NCBI GenBank assembly: GCA_027924585.1
Contig: BSBM01000001.1
Coordinates: forward strand, 55,260,501-55,324,500
DNA: 64,000 nucleotides
Direction: 5' to 3'
Origin: Larix kaempferi
Taxonomy: Eukaryota; Streptophyta; Pinopsida; Pinales; Pinaceae
In this document: positions 32,935 through 43,950 of the stretch, piece after piece
How positions within the stretch are numbered: position 1 is the first letter of the stretch
Layout of the letters: each line of letters starts with the position of its first letter
Made by a program: the position numbers and the translations under genes
The notes under the pieces: model-generated
The model's input: only the letters and a program-made list of their open reading frames with translations
Database searches by the model: none
Told to the model about the DNA's origin: nothing

Positions 32935-34345
32935 GCAATACCCCTAGTTTTACCCTTGTAATTTATTGAATAACATTATGTAAAATGATGTAAATATGCT
33001 AGTATGGATTCCTAGTGCGGATCTCAAGGCCAAGGCTTGACTAGTGAATGGATAGGGATGCAAAATGTATATATATATATGGACTATGTGGTTGGATTAT
33101 CATGCCATTTTGAATGCTATGTAAATATTATGTTTGAAAATAATAAAATGGTCCAAGATGGATGTGTAAAGAGCACTAAAGGGGCTATGTTTTCACTAGA
33201 GGGGAAGAGAAAAGGGAGGCTATGGGAGATTAAGTCCTACATTTCCAAGTGTCAACCTTAGACCTCACCCAATTGCTACCATTTCCCTTAAATGAGCCAA
33301 TTACTTCTTTTTTATTGTTTTATCGAATAATTGAATGCATGTGTGAGTTTGGTGGGGAAAGTATTCTCATGTAGTTATGGAAGCATGGGATGAATATACT
33401 TCTATGACTGTTGTAAGGGACTTGTCTTCAATGTTTAAAATTTATGTCAGTTTTCTTTTACACCATTCTCTTATATCTATAGTTTGCCATCCATTATTGA
33501 CTATGCATATTTTTGGGACAGTTTTGGGGGCTATTAATTTCATTGCCATTACCAATTACTGTGCATACCCATAAATTCGTTTTAGGAAATGTAGTTGCGG
33601 ATTTGAGGAAAAAGAGATGGTTGTAGGTGAGCCTAGAGTTTGGGAAAGCAAGGGATCCTTCACCTTTGAGTTTTTCTACTTCTGCATGCTTGGGAAGACA
33701 TGAATTAACACTACAAGAAGTTCTCTAATAGGATACAACATGTTGGAATCCTATGCATACACTACTAATCACCTATAAAGATGGATTGCTCGAGGGAACC
33801 ATGGACTAGTGAAGGGGATTTTTTATCCTAGAAGGGTGTAGTGTGGGGAAGGTATTGTGGGAGCCATGGTTGTGATGGATGAGTGAGATTCTTGTAGATA
33901 TCTGGGTGAGGATTTGGCTAAGAATGGAGAGAAGAATGGGTTGTGGCCTGAGAGAGAGAAACATGTAGGTGTTTCCTTTTCCCTGGTAGCCTCATATCCC
34001 ATCTTGGGGGTGGCCTCTCAACAAAAAGAATATATGTTGGACAAAGTGCCCGTGGTTGTGTGGAAAATTGCTCTTACAAAACTATCTTGTATAATATTTT
34101 TTTCAAGATGAGTATTCTCTTTGTATTTGAATGTGCAATGATTTTATTTTATGCTTGTGAAGAATATGTTGTATATGCATGGTGTGTGTGTGGATAGAGT
34201 TTATTTATACTATATTTTTGTTTATGCACTACACACTCATTTCATTCTTTATGAATTTCATATTATGCCCATGGGGAGAGATTTAGAGGCCCAAAATTTT
34301 TAAATCTCCCCTCCATTGGTTAAATTGATGGATGGGGATGTGACA
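32935..34345 (+). repeat. RE4 LTR (about 1.4 kb)
   Basis: It starts TGCAATACCCC after the polypurine tract and ends GGGGATGTGACA. No primer site follows; Gag-like sequence begins at once at 34346. Short ORFs inside (33037-33261, 33914-34111) have no family features. No partner LTR is visible in the window. Confidence 0.6.
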
Positions 34346-34735
34346 GAACACTATTTCTCTCTCTCTCCATGGAATTATTGATGACTTATTGAAATTTAGA
34401 GTGGGGGATTTATATTTGGATCTAAAACATTGGCAAGTGTTGACCTCAAGAACCTTGTAGGATATATGTGTACATACTTGGGTATCCATTTGCTACAACA
34501 ATACATGGAGCAATACACTCACATGATAGTTTTAGATAATTATTGCACATGATTCTAGGACCACAATTCATGGAATCACTATCCAAAATTAGACATGAAG
34601 AAGTTTGATGGTTTTGATCCTCTAGTTTGGTTATCCAAATGGAACACTATTTCTCTCTCTCTCCATGTAACTATTGATGACCTAATGAAAGTTAGAGTGG
34701 GGGTTTAATATTTGGATCTAAAACATTGGAAATGG
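34346..34735 (+). repeat. Partial duplication of RE4 gag (two copies of about 93 bp)
   Basis: GAACACTATTTCTCTC opens both 34346-34438 and 34642-34735. The copies match for about 93 bases with scattered substitutions and are offset by 296 bases. Both translate to the same Gag segment (NTISLSLH...DDL...YLDLKHW). The first copy abuts the LTR end. Confidence 0.75.
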
Positions 34736-35160
34736 TGTAAACAATCTCATGGAAACTACATCTTCTAGATCCATTTTGTGAAGGCCATTTATGATCATTT
34801 TGAGTAAGACACTCATTGTTTGGGTGGCTAACAAAATTATGCTAAACAAGCAAAATTATAAGCTTTATCACAACCTTTAAGTAATCATGAATCTACATAG
34901 AGGTACTATTTAATTCCCTTTTTTAAAAATGGTTCATTAGAGGCCTCAAGGATGAATTAGAGCACAAGTCATGATATAGGGTACAACTACTTGATTGGAA
35001 GCCTAAGATAGAGCCAAAGAAGTCAATATGGTGATCAATGCACAAAACAAAATACCCTCGTTCACTTCTTGAACTCTCCCTCGTTCGACAACTACCACCA
35101 ACCCCTCCACCTCTCACCCCTTGAGAATAAAAAAAAATCCCCATAAGAGATGGTTGAATA
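34585..35160 (+). pseudogene. gag: RE4 Gag remnant
   Basis: The translation reads PKLDMKKFDGFDPLVWLSKW, then VTIDDLMKVRVG, YLDLKHWKW and HFVKAIYDHFE, with stops between. This is the N-terminal half of a chromoviral capsid domain (FDG-DP-W, then YLD-W, then F-x-K-A-x-Y-x-x-F). Later parts dissolve into stops. No zinc knuckle is readable. Confidence 0.65.
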
Positions 35161-35399
35161 CTAACACCTCAAGTTTCAAAGGACACAAATTTAAATGATA
35201 AAAAGTATTTCAAATGGATTTATCCCCCCAATATTGCTCAAAATACATCCCAGTTGAATACATTCATGAATTTGACTTTGAAGACACAAACCCTCCTACT
35301 AAAGAATAAAAAACCTTAAATGCTCCTTGTGAGGAACCCTGAATTCTTCTCCATGCTTTATCTAGTTTTTTTGCTCCCCAAAATTTGAATCTTACTGCT

Positions 35400-36250
35400 T
35401 GTGTTAAGAACTACAAGGTGATTGTTTGAATTGATAGTAGTAGCACCCGCAATTTTATTCATAGGATATTGGTTGAAGAAACTCAATGTGATGTCCATGA
35501 CATGCCTAATTTTCAAATTATGATAGCCATTAATGGTGGTATGTTGAAATGTGGAGGATGATGTGAAAATGCAAAAATTCAAGCTGCAAGTATCATATCA
35601 AATATCACATGTTTTCTATTGAAATGGGTGATTGTGATGTAGTTATGGGTGTATAATAGTATGTACTTTTGGACCCCTCACCTTAGAATTCAAGGATTTA
35701 TATATAAGCTTCACTAAAGAAGGGTGTAAACATACCCCCAAGGGGTTTAAATCCAGTTCTCTTAAATTATCACCTCTCACCATATGGAAAAGTTGTTGAA
35801 GAAAGGGAATTCATGCATTATTCCCTAGTTCAAGGTGGTGGAAACCTCCCCACACGAGATTCATCTTAATTTGAAGGTGGTACTCTCTACATATCAATAG
35901 GTCTTTAAAACACTCCATGGTTTAATGTCTTCATGTGGTCAATGTGACCATGATGTACCCTTATTTCGAGGTAGTAAACCATCCAATGTGCATCCTTATA
36001 GGTACCCATTTACAACGAGTAAGGAAATAGAAAAGATCATTCATGAACTATTGAGGGAAGGAGTCACACATCTTGGTACAAATTCTTAATCACCATTGGC
36101 AGTCATGGTATTAAATAAAGAACGAAATTGGTGCATGTGTCTTGATTTTCAAGCTATCAATAACTTGACCATCAAGGGATTAAATCCACATGATCATATT
36201 ATAAAACATTTGATAGCTTTAATCTCCAACTAGAATAAGGGATACAAACA
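35400..36250 (+). pseudogene. pol: RE4 protease and RT N-terminus remnants
   Basis: Near 35430-35560, across indels, one reads IDSSSTRNFIHRILVEETQC and FQIMIA...GGMLKCGG, a chromoviral protease whose active box would be IDSGSTHNF. Around 35640-35760 comes the FKDLYISFTKEG segment. Near 35985-36180 a frame reads NVHPYRYPFTTSKEIEKIIH, then ELLREGVTHLG and WCMCLDFQAINNLTIKG, the start of RT. The YxDD box is absent. Confidence 0.65.
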
Positions 36251-36316
36251 ATAAACCTTGAGGATGGAATCACTATTAGATTAATAATCATGGGTAAACT
36301 CCAAAAAGGGATGTAG

Positions 36317-37204
36317 TGTTACTGGACAATCTATCGAAAGCATACTTAAGGCGTGATCTCCCTAGTTCAACATGAATCTAGAACAAGTGATACAGAATAT
36401 GAAACTTCTTTCCTAGATCTAGTTAAAGATCGAGTGATTAGATGTCTTACCTTTCAGATCATAGATCCTTTCTCCTTGATGTTTCTCCAAGCTTCATGGT
36501 ATTCAGATCTCAGTTGCAAAACCCGTCAAGACATACAGAACAATACAAGCAGTAAAAGCATCTAAACAATAACATATCTAAGTAAACAGTTAAGCAATTA
36601 AACTACACAAATATCATTAATACAACAACATTTGGTGGAAAGAGTTTATATTATTGTATAAAAGAAGGGAAGTACAGAGAGTGAGATGATTACAACCAAA
36701 GCTTAGCGTCGCAATACTCCTCCAACAAGCCAATGCCAAAGCCTCCAAAGGAAGTATAGGTCTCCCAAGAGATGAGTAGAGATCTCCTAAGCTAATTTCA
36801 CTAGCATGCAAGTACTACAGACTTCCTCCCTTTGGAATGGAGAGGGCTCTTGTATTTATAGGACCAAGTGGATAGAGTAGGTTGAGGATCATGGGGAGAG
36901 GGTTAAGGGATCCTCCCATTAGGCTAGGGAGCCGAAGGCCAACTCACCTAGGAATTAGGGATAGGGATCCACCTCATCCAAATGCTATAATTCACTCGAA
37001 AGCTACCTTTATCTCATAAAACTGACTTTGACGTAGTCTGCATGAGGACAACCTACACCGACGCATCTTGCTCAAAGACAACATGTGCCGATATAATTAG
37101 GAGTGTAGATAAAGGACATAAACTTGCTCCAAATGACTAACTTGATCATGGGACTTCAAGGATTTAGGCATTGGGGTTACAGGTGTAGATTTTAGATGTA
37201 ACAA
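36317..37204 (-). repeat. RE5 LTR (888 bp)
   Basis: It runs TGTTAC to GTAACA on the plus strand. Sense orientation is minus, shown by the TATA box at 36852-36859 and the G-rich tract just outside the right end. It is homologous along its length to the RE7 LTR (53113-53955 plus 60719-60771), for example in the AAAGGGAGGAAGTCT block after the TATA and the CTAGGGAGATCA block near the end. The RE7 copy lies in the opposite orientation. Confidence 0.75.
36852..36859 (-). promoter_or_regulatory. TATA box of RE5 LTR
   Basis: The sense strand reads GGTCCTATAAATACAAG. The RE7 LTR has CATATTTAAATGAAG at the aligned place, a weakened TATA. Confidence 0.65.
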
Positions 37205-37220
37205 AATGCCCCCCAAAGCA
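37205..37220 (-). promoter_or_regulatory. RE5 polypurine tract (approximate)
   Basis: The sense strand reads GCTTTGGGGGGCATTT just before TGTTACATC, so this LTR is the 3' LTR of a minus-strand element whose interior lies to the right. Confidence 0.55.
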
Positions 37221-37694
37221 TGAAGCTGTTGAAACTAGACAGATGAAATGCTTTGATAGAAGGATTGGCAAGGACTTGTTGGAGAGAAGATGTCGTTGCA
37301 GTACAACTAACTCTGAGAACACAGTATCATATGACTCACAACATGGCTACCAACCAATACATTGTAGATCCATGGTAGTAATGACTAACTGAACACAATC
37401 ATGGCTACTAGACACAAGCATAGATCCATGATGAGATGATAACACAGCCACGACCAATGCAAAAGTGGATCCGTGTAATATGACTCAAAACAATCTCCAT
37501 CGCAACCTGGGTAAAATATGACTCCCCAAGATCTTAAGGCCAAACCCGCAATGATACGAATCTATCCATGTGATTACAAATGTCTTGACGTCGAACATGG
37601 TAGAAACCACTTGATTACCAGTCATTGATGTATACAGTTAACAAGCGTGAGGGAAACCACCATTAATGTCAATGATTCCCAAGGTATCACAGTA
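37221..37694 (-). other. RE5 3' internal sequence, first part
   Basis: About 475 bases with no supported ORF, continuing after RE6 at 50008. Several diverged ATCCATG-containing repeats of roughly 50-60 bases occur at 37330-37480. Confidence 0.45.
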
Positions 37695-37699
37695 CATAT
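37695..37699. repeat. RE6 target site duplication, left
   Basis: CATAT precedes TGTTGTAG and matches 50003-50007. Confidence 0.93.
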
Positions 37700-37877
37700 T
37701 GTTGTAGTCCCAAGGTTCATTTGGTTACCATAGATACATTACACGATATAAGCAAAGCATACACAATGATACAGATACATGAGATGAGATAGATAGAGAG
37801 AACACAAGCCTTATATTAACCAGCAAGAGCAGAATACAGTCATAGAACCAATCTTAACTAGTACATCGGCTCACCAG

Positions 37878-37923
<46 letters not shown>

Positions 37924-38057
37924 AATACAGTTACATAACCGTCTGTCGATTTATCCAACTGACCCGACCTATACTAGTCGACGCGACTTGTCGACATGTG
38001 CTGTAGAGTGGTTGGGCGGAGGGCCTAGTCGACAGGCCGACCTAGGCCCCTCCAACA
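37700..38057 (-). repeat. RE6 3' LTR (358 bp)
   Basis: It matches 49657-50002. The 12-base length difference comes entirely from a (TA)n tract: 41 bases here (37880-37920), 29 in the other copy (49837-49865). In sense orientation that tract lies about 140 bases into the LTR, where a TATA box is expected. Confidence 0.95.
37880..37920. repeat. (TA)n microsatellite in RE6 3' LTR
   Basis: 41 bases of alternating T and A. No other TATA-like site exists in this short LTR. Confidence 0.95.
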
Positions 38058-38070
38058 TCTCCCCCACCTC
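38058..38070 (-). promoter_or_regulatory. RE6 polypurine tract
   Basis: The sense strand reads GAGGTGGGGGAGA directly before the 3' LTR (TGTTGGAGG). Confidence 0.9.
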
Positions 38071-38133
38071 AAAATATTTCTTCGTCTCGAAGAAATGGAG
38101 AGATCAAAATTTCAAAAAGAGTTATGCAAACGA

Positions 38134-39083
38134 TTATGATGAAGGTACACTGGAATCAATGGTATCAGGTATCTGGAGACAGGCTTCAAGAATAACTTCG
38201 ATAGAAATAGAGAGGTGGTGCTGGAATTCTTCCCAAGTGCATAGCAGATTCTGGATGTTGATGGTCAGAGTTGTGAGTTTCGACAAGTTCTCCATCTTGT
38301 CGTGAGTGGATGTAGCCTGTAAATGGATCATGTCAGGGCCGAATGTGTTAATCGTTCTTTCAGCAGTAGCAAGTAACATATGGAATCAAGGCTGAATTTC
38401 TCCAAGTTTGTTGAGGCCGCCTCGGGCTTGAGACATCCACTGAACTTCTTGTTTTTCTAATTTATCCAGTCTCTTGTTTTCCATGATAATCTAATTATCA
38501 ATTTTTTCAATAAGTGCTTCCTCTGCAATCAAGCACTGGTGCTGAAGTTTACTTAGCAATGTTCTTGTTTTCTAAAGATCTTTTTAAACGTCACCATAAT
38601 ATACATACCAATTGTTTAGGACTTCTGTAAGTTTTTCTGCTTGACTATCATACTGCTTGAGTACTTTGAGAGCTTCTGAAAAGGATGTAAATTGATTTGT
38701 CATGAGGGAATCTACCTCAACAGCTTGATCCTGTTGTTTCTTGAGAAGCTCAGATTGTAGCATCAACACGACAGACTCAAATAACTGATATGCTCGATCA
38801 AGAGGTGATGTCGTGTCAGAACTAGCTGGAAGCGGGATAACTTGCTGAGCTAAGTTTTCACATTTAGCGATGAATGTAGTCCTTTCTTCCTATAACTACA
38901 ATATATGTTCATTTGACTCATGTCGACGACATTTTTGCACTCTGAAGATTGCGTCTTCAAGTAAATAAAGCTCTTCTTGGGACGCCAACTGTGGCTGATA
39001 GCTTGTAGCAGCTCAAATTGATCTAAGTATATGGAAAGAGTATTTTCTTATTGGATTAGTTGTGTTTGCTGCATTTTCAATTG
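38134..39083 (-). pseudogene. RE6 accessory protein, coiled-coil C-terminal part
   Basis: Segments 38584-38769 and 38134-38379 share a frame and carry leucine/glutamine-rich helices (LMLQSELLKKQQDQAVEVDS; EALKVLKQYDSQAEKLTEVL). Stops between them are TAG/TAA. Sequence upstream (to 39083) continues helical in a shifted frame (ELYLLEDAIFRVQKC). It ends about 65 bases before the polypurine tract, matching the position of the RE1 coiled coil (7132-8103). Confidence 0.6.
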
Positions 39084-40612
39084 CTATTGCAATTCTCTTT
39101 CTTTACATTTCTTCTCTTTATGCTTCCTACGGCTACTCTTTTCTTTTTCTTTGCTTAAGATTTGTTGTTCTGGCCCCTTGTCTTTTTCAGCTATTGTTGG
39201 ATGACTGTCGATGATTGCTTGAGTGGTGGCAACAACTTTCTCTGCCTGGCTTTGTGTGCTTGGTACTATTGCTGTGGTGACTAGAGTTTCATGTTCAACA
39301 ACTTCGTCACTTGGTGGAATATCTGCTGCTATGCCGGATGTATCCATATTGCTTACACTGAGATCTTGAACATTAGTATGCTCTAGTGGTTCTGTTGTGT
39401 CGGCTACAGGATCCTGACTCACGGTTGGTTCCTTGTCTTGTATGGAAGTGGCTTCAACTGCTTTTGTCATAATTGATTCTTTGTTATGCTACTATGTAAC
39501 TGGACTAGACTTGGATCCATAGACAGGGAGACTCGACTGGTTTACCGGGAGTGATGGCAGGTCGACTGATGTCGGAATTGGACTCAATGAAATGGTACTG
39601 TCGAACGGATCAGAACTAACTAAACTAGACTCAATTGTAGACTGGACATGGGGACTAACGACTTGGGGATTTCTACTTTGAATGACTTTTGTTTGAGGTG
39701 GATTCATTTGTTGCGGCAATGCAGTGACTAGAAGAGGGGTATAGATAGTTGTTTGTTGTGCATAAACTAGACCTGACGGGTCAGGATTTTTGATATGATG
39801 GGTTTTCTTGTGACCGACAATTTATGGGACTGTCGATGGAAAAATTAAACTTTCGGTTTGAATTGTGTCGGGAGGAGATAAGTTAATAGGGACAGTAGAT
39901 GGAGATGCAAAAACTGGTTGTTGGATGACCATCTCGCGCCAGTTGGGACAAAGTATCGGAAGGTTTGCAATAAATGTGCTCAAAGTGGTGTCTATTGGGT
40001 TAGGAGGAGTAGGTAATGCTAACAGACTCCTTTCTTCTTCTACTACAGTTGGGGAAGGGGGGGGGGCTAAATGGTTAGGTTGACATCCGGTTCAACAAAA
40101 ATTTTGGGTTTTTTAACAATAATTTTAGAGGATGGATACTTATTTGTTTCTAGAAATTTTCTGAACTGATCTTCGACAGGTAGTTTATTCTTAGCTGCAT
40201 ATTCAAGAATCTGAGTAGCAATGTCGTATAACTCGATCTCGTCTTCTTCTGTAGGATCTTAAAATGTTACTTGTCTTTTCCCTTTTCCCTTGGTCGATAT
40301 TACTCGGTTCTGTCAGGCTGTAATGATTTCAGCTGCTACCTTTTGTATATTATCATCTGTCAGAAGATGTTCTCAGTTGTTGGACTTTGTGCTACTATTC
40401 GAATGCTCTCCGGCCTCTGTTGATTCTATGTGCATAGTTTGGGTAAGTGCTAACACCCTAGGTTTAGGTATCGGTTCGGGTTGATAAATGAAGGTGTTCA
40501 TATACAACCGACTTTTGTATGCTTCTTCTTGTTCCATATCAGTGAGAGGCTCGACATACTTGAAGTTGGTTTTCCTTGCTTGTGCCAGAATAGCTAATTC
40601 TTCATTAGATTG
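39084..40612 (-). pseudogene. RE6 accessory protein, Ser/Thr/Pro-rich middle part
   Basis: Segments 39492-39719 and 39084-39470 share a frame. They are low-complexity, Ser/Thr/Pro/Val-rich (SLVSSDPFDSTISLSPIPTS) and end in a basic cluster, KEKEKSSRRKHKEKKCKERE, resembling a nuclear signal. The upstream stretch (39720-40612) is readable with stops and includes KKPKIFVEPDVN and a Pro-rich run encoded by the poly-C/G tract near 40058-40069. It links the globular and coiled-coil parts, like the basic hinges in RE1 and RE3. Confidence 0.55.
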
Positions 40613-41953
40613 TCAACTTAACTTTGTGAAAATTTCACTTACCGAAGGGTAATAGTCGAGCCGCCTTGCTGGACCTACTGCTCCTTCCATGTACCACACT
40701 GTTGTATCACCTAAAGATAGTTGGATGTGAGTTGTCGGGGGTAGACTTCGACGAACGTTTTGTGGTACTCTCCATCTTGTCGCCATTGTTTTAAGGTCGA
40801 CAAACCATGCTTCTAGCCAAATTTTAACTGTTGTAGGCCCATGTCGACTTGCTCCAGGTTCAAAACAATGGAAATTTTCCATAAGGACAAGTCGCTCTTT
40901 TGAAAAATCCTTGTTTCCTTTCGGTCGAAAATGGGTCATAGCAATCCATATGAGTATAGATGGGTAGCGGATGCTATCTCCATCCTCTTGGCACTTATGG
41001 CATGTGTATTTGAGGATGTCAGCCAGGAATTCTGCCCATTTGTATACTTTGCCATTCAGAGCCATATTCTTGACAACTTCCAACATGTCGAGCTTCAAAG
41101 TGCATGTGACACATATTCCCTGCACATCCGTGAAAGTGCATGTGACACAATTTTGGCAGCGATTTTGTAGGTTGCCATATAAAATTTGGCTCACGAATAT
41201 GCCTCGTGAGTTCTTTCCAGTAGGAGTGCCAATAAACTCATCAACCAAGTCTGCGCCTGAACTTGTTGGTACATCACCTCCCTTATGTGATAGGCCAGTT
41301 ATCTTGTGGATTATTTCACCATTGATGTCGACCGGGACATCAAAATAAAGCTTCCCATTGTGATACCTACTAATGATAAATTGTGTAATGAATTCTTTCA
41401 ATCCTCCAAAAGTATCCCACAAGGCTTCTTTCATGTAATGCAGAATTGTGGTTGTCTATAAACATCGTGCTTCATCCCTCCAATGACCATCTGACTCCTT
41501 CCCCCAATTTTCAATGCTCTTCCAGGATTTCTTCCAAGTGGGTTATGTCGCCTTTGCATTCCGAATCATCTAGAGTCTTGTTTCTAGTGGTGTTTAGTCT
41601 TTCTCCAATTCTCTGACTGACGTCGCAGCGGCTCTGGTAGTTGTTAGAGTTTTTCTAGGAGCCATGGCGGATTCGAGGTTCAAGAATGTGAAGTTAGCTT
41701 CAACGGAGTGAGGGAGATCTGTATCTTGGAGTTCAAGTTCTCGGAAAAAGAGTGCCGAAGAATCCTCGAGCTCCAGATTTATGGTGGAGTTACTTGGCAC
41801 GGATAAACGGGACATAGAGGCCCGTATTAATGGTTGATTTGATGGGGTTATTAAATTAGACTGATAGGATATCGACGCTTCTTCAAGTGCATTACTTCTA
41901 GTGTAGTGGGTATCTTTAGCCTTTATTTCTTTGTCATCATGACACTGCAACAC
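40613..41953 (-). pseudogene. RE6 accessory protein, globular N-terminal part
   Basis: The first segment (41594-41953) contains MAPRKTLTTTRAAATSVREL, a plausible start at 41665. The second (40613-41434, 273 codons open) has VDINGEIIHKITGLSHKG (TGLS at 41288-41299) and VYKWAEFLADIL (about 41044) followed by RYPSILIWIAMTHF. These match RE1 (HHVTGLS, FNWCQYLLNEF, FHFTWLIILIAF) and RE7. Between them lies a Cys-rich piece, CQNCVTCTFTDVQGICVTC, made by a short internal duplication at about 41098-41152. It has no signal peptide. Function unknown; the TGLS region resembles plant mobile domains. Confidence 0.75.
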
Positions 41954-42237
41954 CTCGTTCGATGTGTTATGTCGACGGGCTTCTCTATTTGAGTTTGGTC
42001 GATCCGGGCTCTAATGCTTCTATCATGCCTGATTTTCCTTTGCAAACTGTTAGCGTTCTCATCGATGTCTATAATATTGATGGTTATGCACCAGACTTCT
42101 TTCTCTGGTTTTCCCCTCCTTCTTCCACCACTCTCTCGTCATTTCTGCTTTTGTCATGCTCTGCTGTTTTTCTTGATTGCTTATAGTACTCTCATTCGAT
42201 TATTTCTTAACCATTTTTTTTTCTTTCGAATATTCAT
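41954..42237 (-). other. RE6 integrase-accessory spacer
   Basis: About 285 bases between the integrase C-terminus and the accessory ORF. Plus-strand ORFs here are antisense shadows. A sense Glu-rich reading (ERVVEEGGEPEKEVW) may be the start of the accessory protein. Confidence 0.4.
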
Positions 42238-43310
42238 GACTTGTACCATTTAAGTTGGGATCCATTTACCATTTTCATGAAAACATTTCCTTGTAGCATT
42301 TTCAGTCGGACTGATCCATTAGGATTTAACGCTTCGACAATGTAGGGTCCCATCCATTCTGTATGTTGCTTTTTCGGCTTCCCTTTTACTTGGCTATTAT
42401 AAAGGAGTGCCAAATCTCCAACTAACAGATTCTTTTGTTTGATATTTTTATCATGTCACACTTTCTGTTGTTGTTTTTTCACTCACTGATGTTCTATCGC
42501 CAGTTGTCGACTTTCATCTAGCTTCGACAGTTGGAGTAGCCGTTCTTGTCGAGTATCTTCGACATCAATATGTAAAGCTATTGCAATGGTCGGTGCTTGT
42601 CGTCAAAAATGTAATGGGACGACAGCTTCTTTCCCATAGACAAGTGAGAATGGTGTCTGACCTATCGTTCTTTTGTATGTTGTTCTATATTCCCAGAGAA
42701 CAACAGGTACTTTGTCATCCCAGTCATCTTTCTCTATGTTGCATATTTTCGTCAATCCTTTTGTAGGTGTTTTGTTGAACAATTCTACGATGCCATTCGA
42801 CTGAGGATGGTATGCTATGCTTATTCTATGATCAACTGCAAATTCCTTAGTTAGTGCTTCAATGGTTTTACATACAAAGTGCGTACCTTGGTCACTTATA
42901 AATGTTATGGGGCATCCAAAACGTGTTATGATGTTTTCATAAATAAACTTAGCGGAAACTTTGCTTGAACATGTTTCGATTGGTTTTGCTTCTGCCCACT
43001 TGGTAACATATTCGACAACAGTGATAATATACTGAGCACCTGTCCTTCTCCCCATTGCTGGAAATGGTCCAATAAAATCGATATCCCAAATTTCAAATGT
43101 TCGACTAGGGTTAATTGGGACCAATGGAATTTCTGTTCTTGGTAATGGTCGGCCCATGCACTGACATCTATCACACTTAGATACAAATTCTAGACAGTAT
43201 TTATGAACTGTCGGCCACCAAAGTCTGGCTTGCAATATTTTTCTAGTTGTTATGTCTGCATGATAATGTCCTCCTGTCGGTCCAGCATGGGCTTCTGCAA
43301 GTATATCCTG
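42238..43310 (-). pseudogene. pol: RE6 integrase
   Basis: A 210-codon open stretch (42603-43235) holds CDRCQCMGRP, then WDIDFIGPFPAMGRRTGAQY, FISDQGTHFVC and NGIVELFNKT, so all DDE residues are present, then PFSLVYGKEAVVPLHF. The first His pair of the zinc domain lies just upstream across a stop. The C-terminal part (GDLALLYNSQ, EWMGPYIVEALNPNG, VNGSQLKWYKS) runs to about 42238 with a few breaks. This is the intact equivalent of the deleted RE1 integrase. Confidence 0.9.
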
Positions 43311-43950
43311 TCATTCATGATCAGGTGCACATCGGCGTAATATATCATCTAAGCCAAGTTTATAGAGGAATCCATTGATCAAAGTGTAGGAGGCTTCTTT
43401 CATTGCTAAGATATTCCTCTTTTTCTTAGTCATTCCTTTAGGAGCTTGTCCATCCTCTAGAAATTGTGCAATTTCCACAAGTTTTGAAGGGACTGCTTCG
43501 ATATGAAACAAGTGTGCGTCTGGTAAGTCATCTTCAATTCTTGTCGGTTCTTCTCCTGTGTCGACTCTTGATAGGTGGTCAGGTCCGACATTAACTTTCC
43601 CAGGTCGAATGATTACTTCAAATTCAAATTCTTGAAACAATAATAGCCAGCAAAATAACCTCCCATGATGCAATGGTTTATTGACTAAGTATTTTAAAGC
43701 TTGATGATTTGTATAAAATACAAAAGGGTTAGCCAATAAATAATGACGGTATTTCTGAAGTGCAAAATACCATACCTAATGCTTCCCTTTTGGTTGTGGA
43801 GTAATTTATTTCAGCTTTATTCAATTTCTGACTACTGAATGCATTAGGGTAATCCATGCCATCTTCTCCAGGTTGTGTTAGAATGGCGTCGACTGCTATT
43901 CCAAATGCGTCAATATGTACATAAATTTCTTCGACCAATCCAGAAATCAA
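43311..43950 (-). pseudogene. pol: RE6 Ty3-type RNase H with two active-site changes
   Basis: The domain is readable over two overlapping frames (43729-43950 and 43311-43736). The first Asp is present (VHIDAFG). The Glu position reads STTKREALG (family TEREAL, Glu to Lys), and the third acidic position reads YTNHQALKYL (family TDHQ, Asp to Asn). The last Asp is kept (GPDHLSR). Both changes fit G-to-A transitions. The linker to integrase follows. Confidence 0.85.

Larger units (their letters stand above)
30692..36316 (+). mobile_element. RE4: chromovirus remnants
   Basis: This stretch mixes anonymous AT-rich DNA (30692-32740), the tail of a chromoviral integrase with its PPT, an LTR (32935-34345), a Gag remnant, a protease remnant and an RT N-terminus. 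The frames are badly broken by indels, much older-looking than RE3 or RE6. Pol stops near 36250, shortly before the RE5 LTR. The abrupt LTR-to-Gag junction and the partial Gag duplication point to recombination. Confidence 0.65.

Noticed and set aside
40613-41434. A stand-alone host gene on the minus strand
   Set aside because: It lies inside a complete element with target duplications and matches the RE1 and RE7 accessory motifs.
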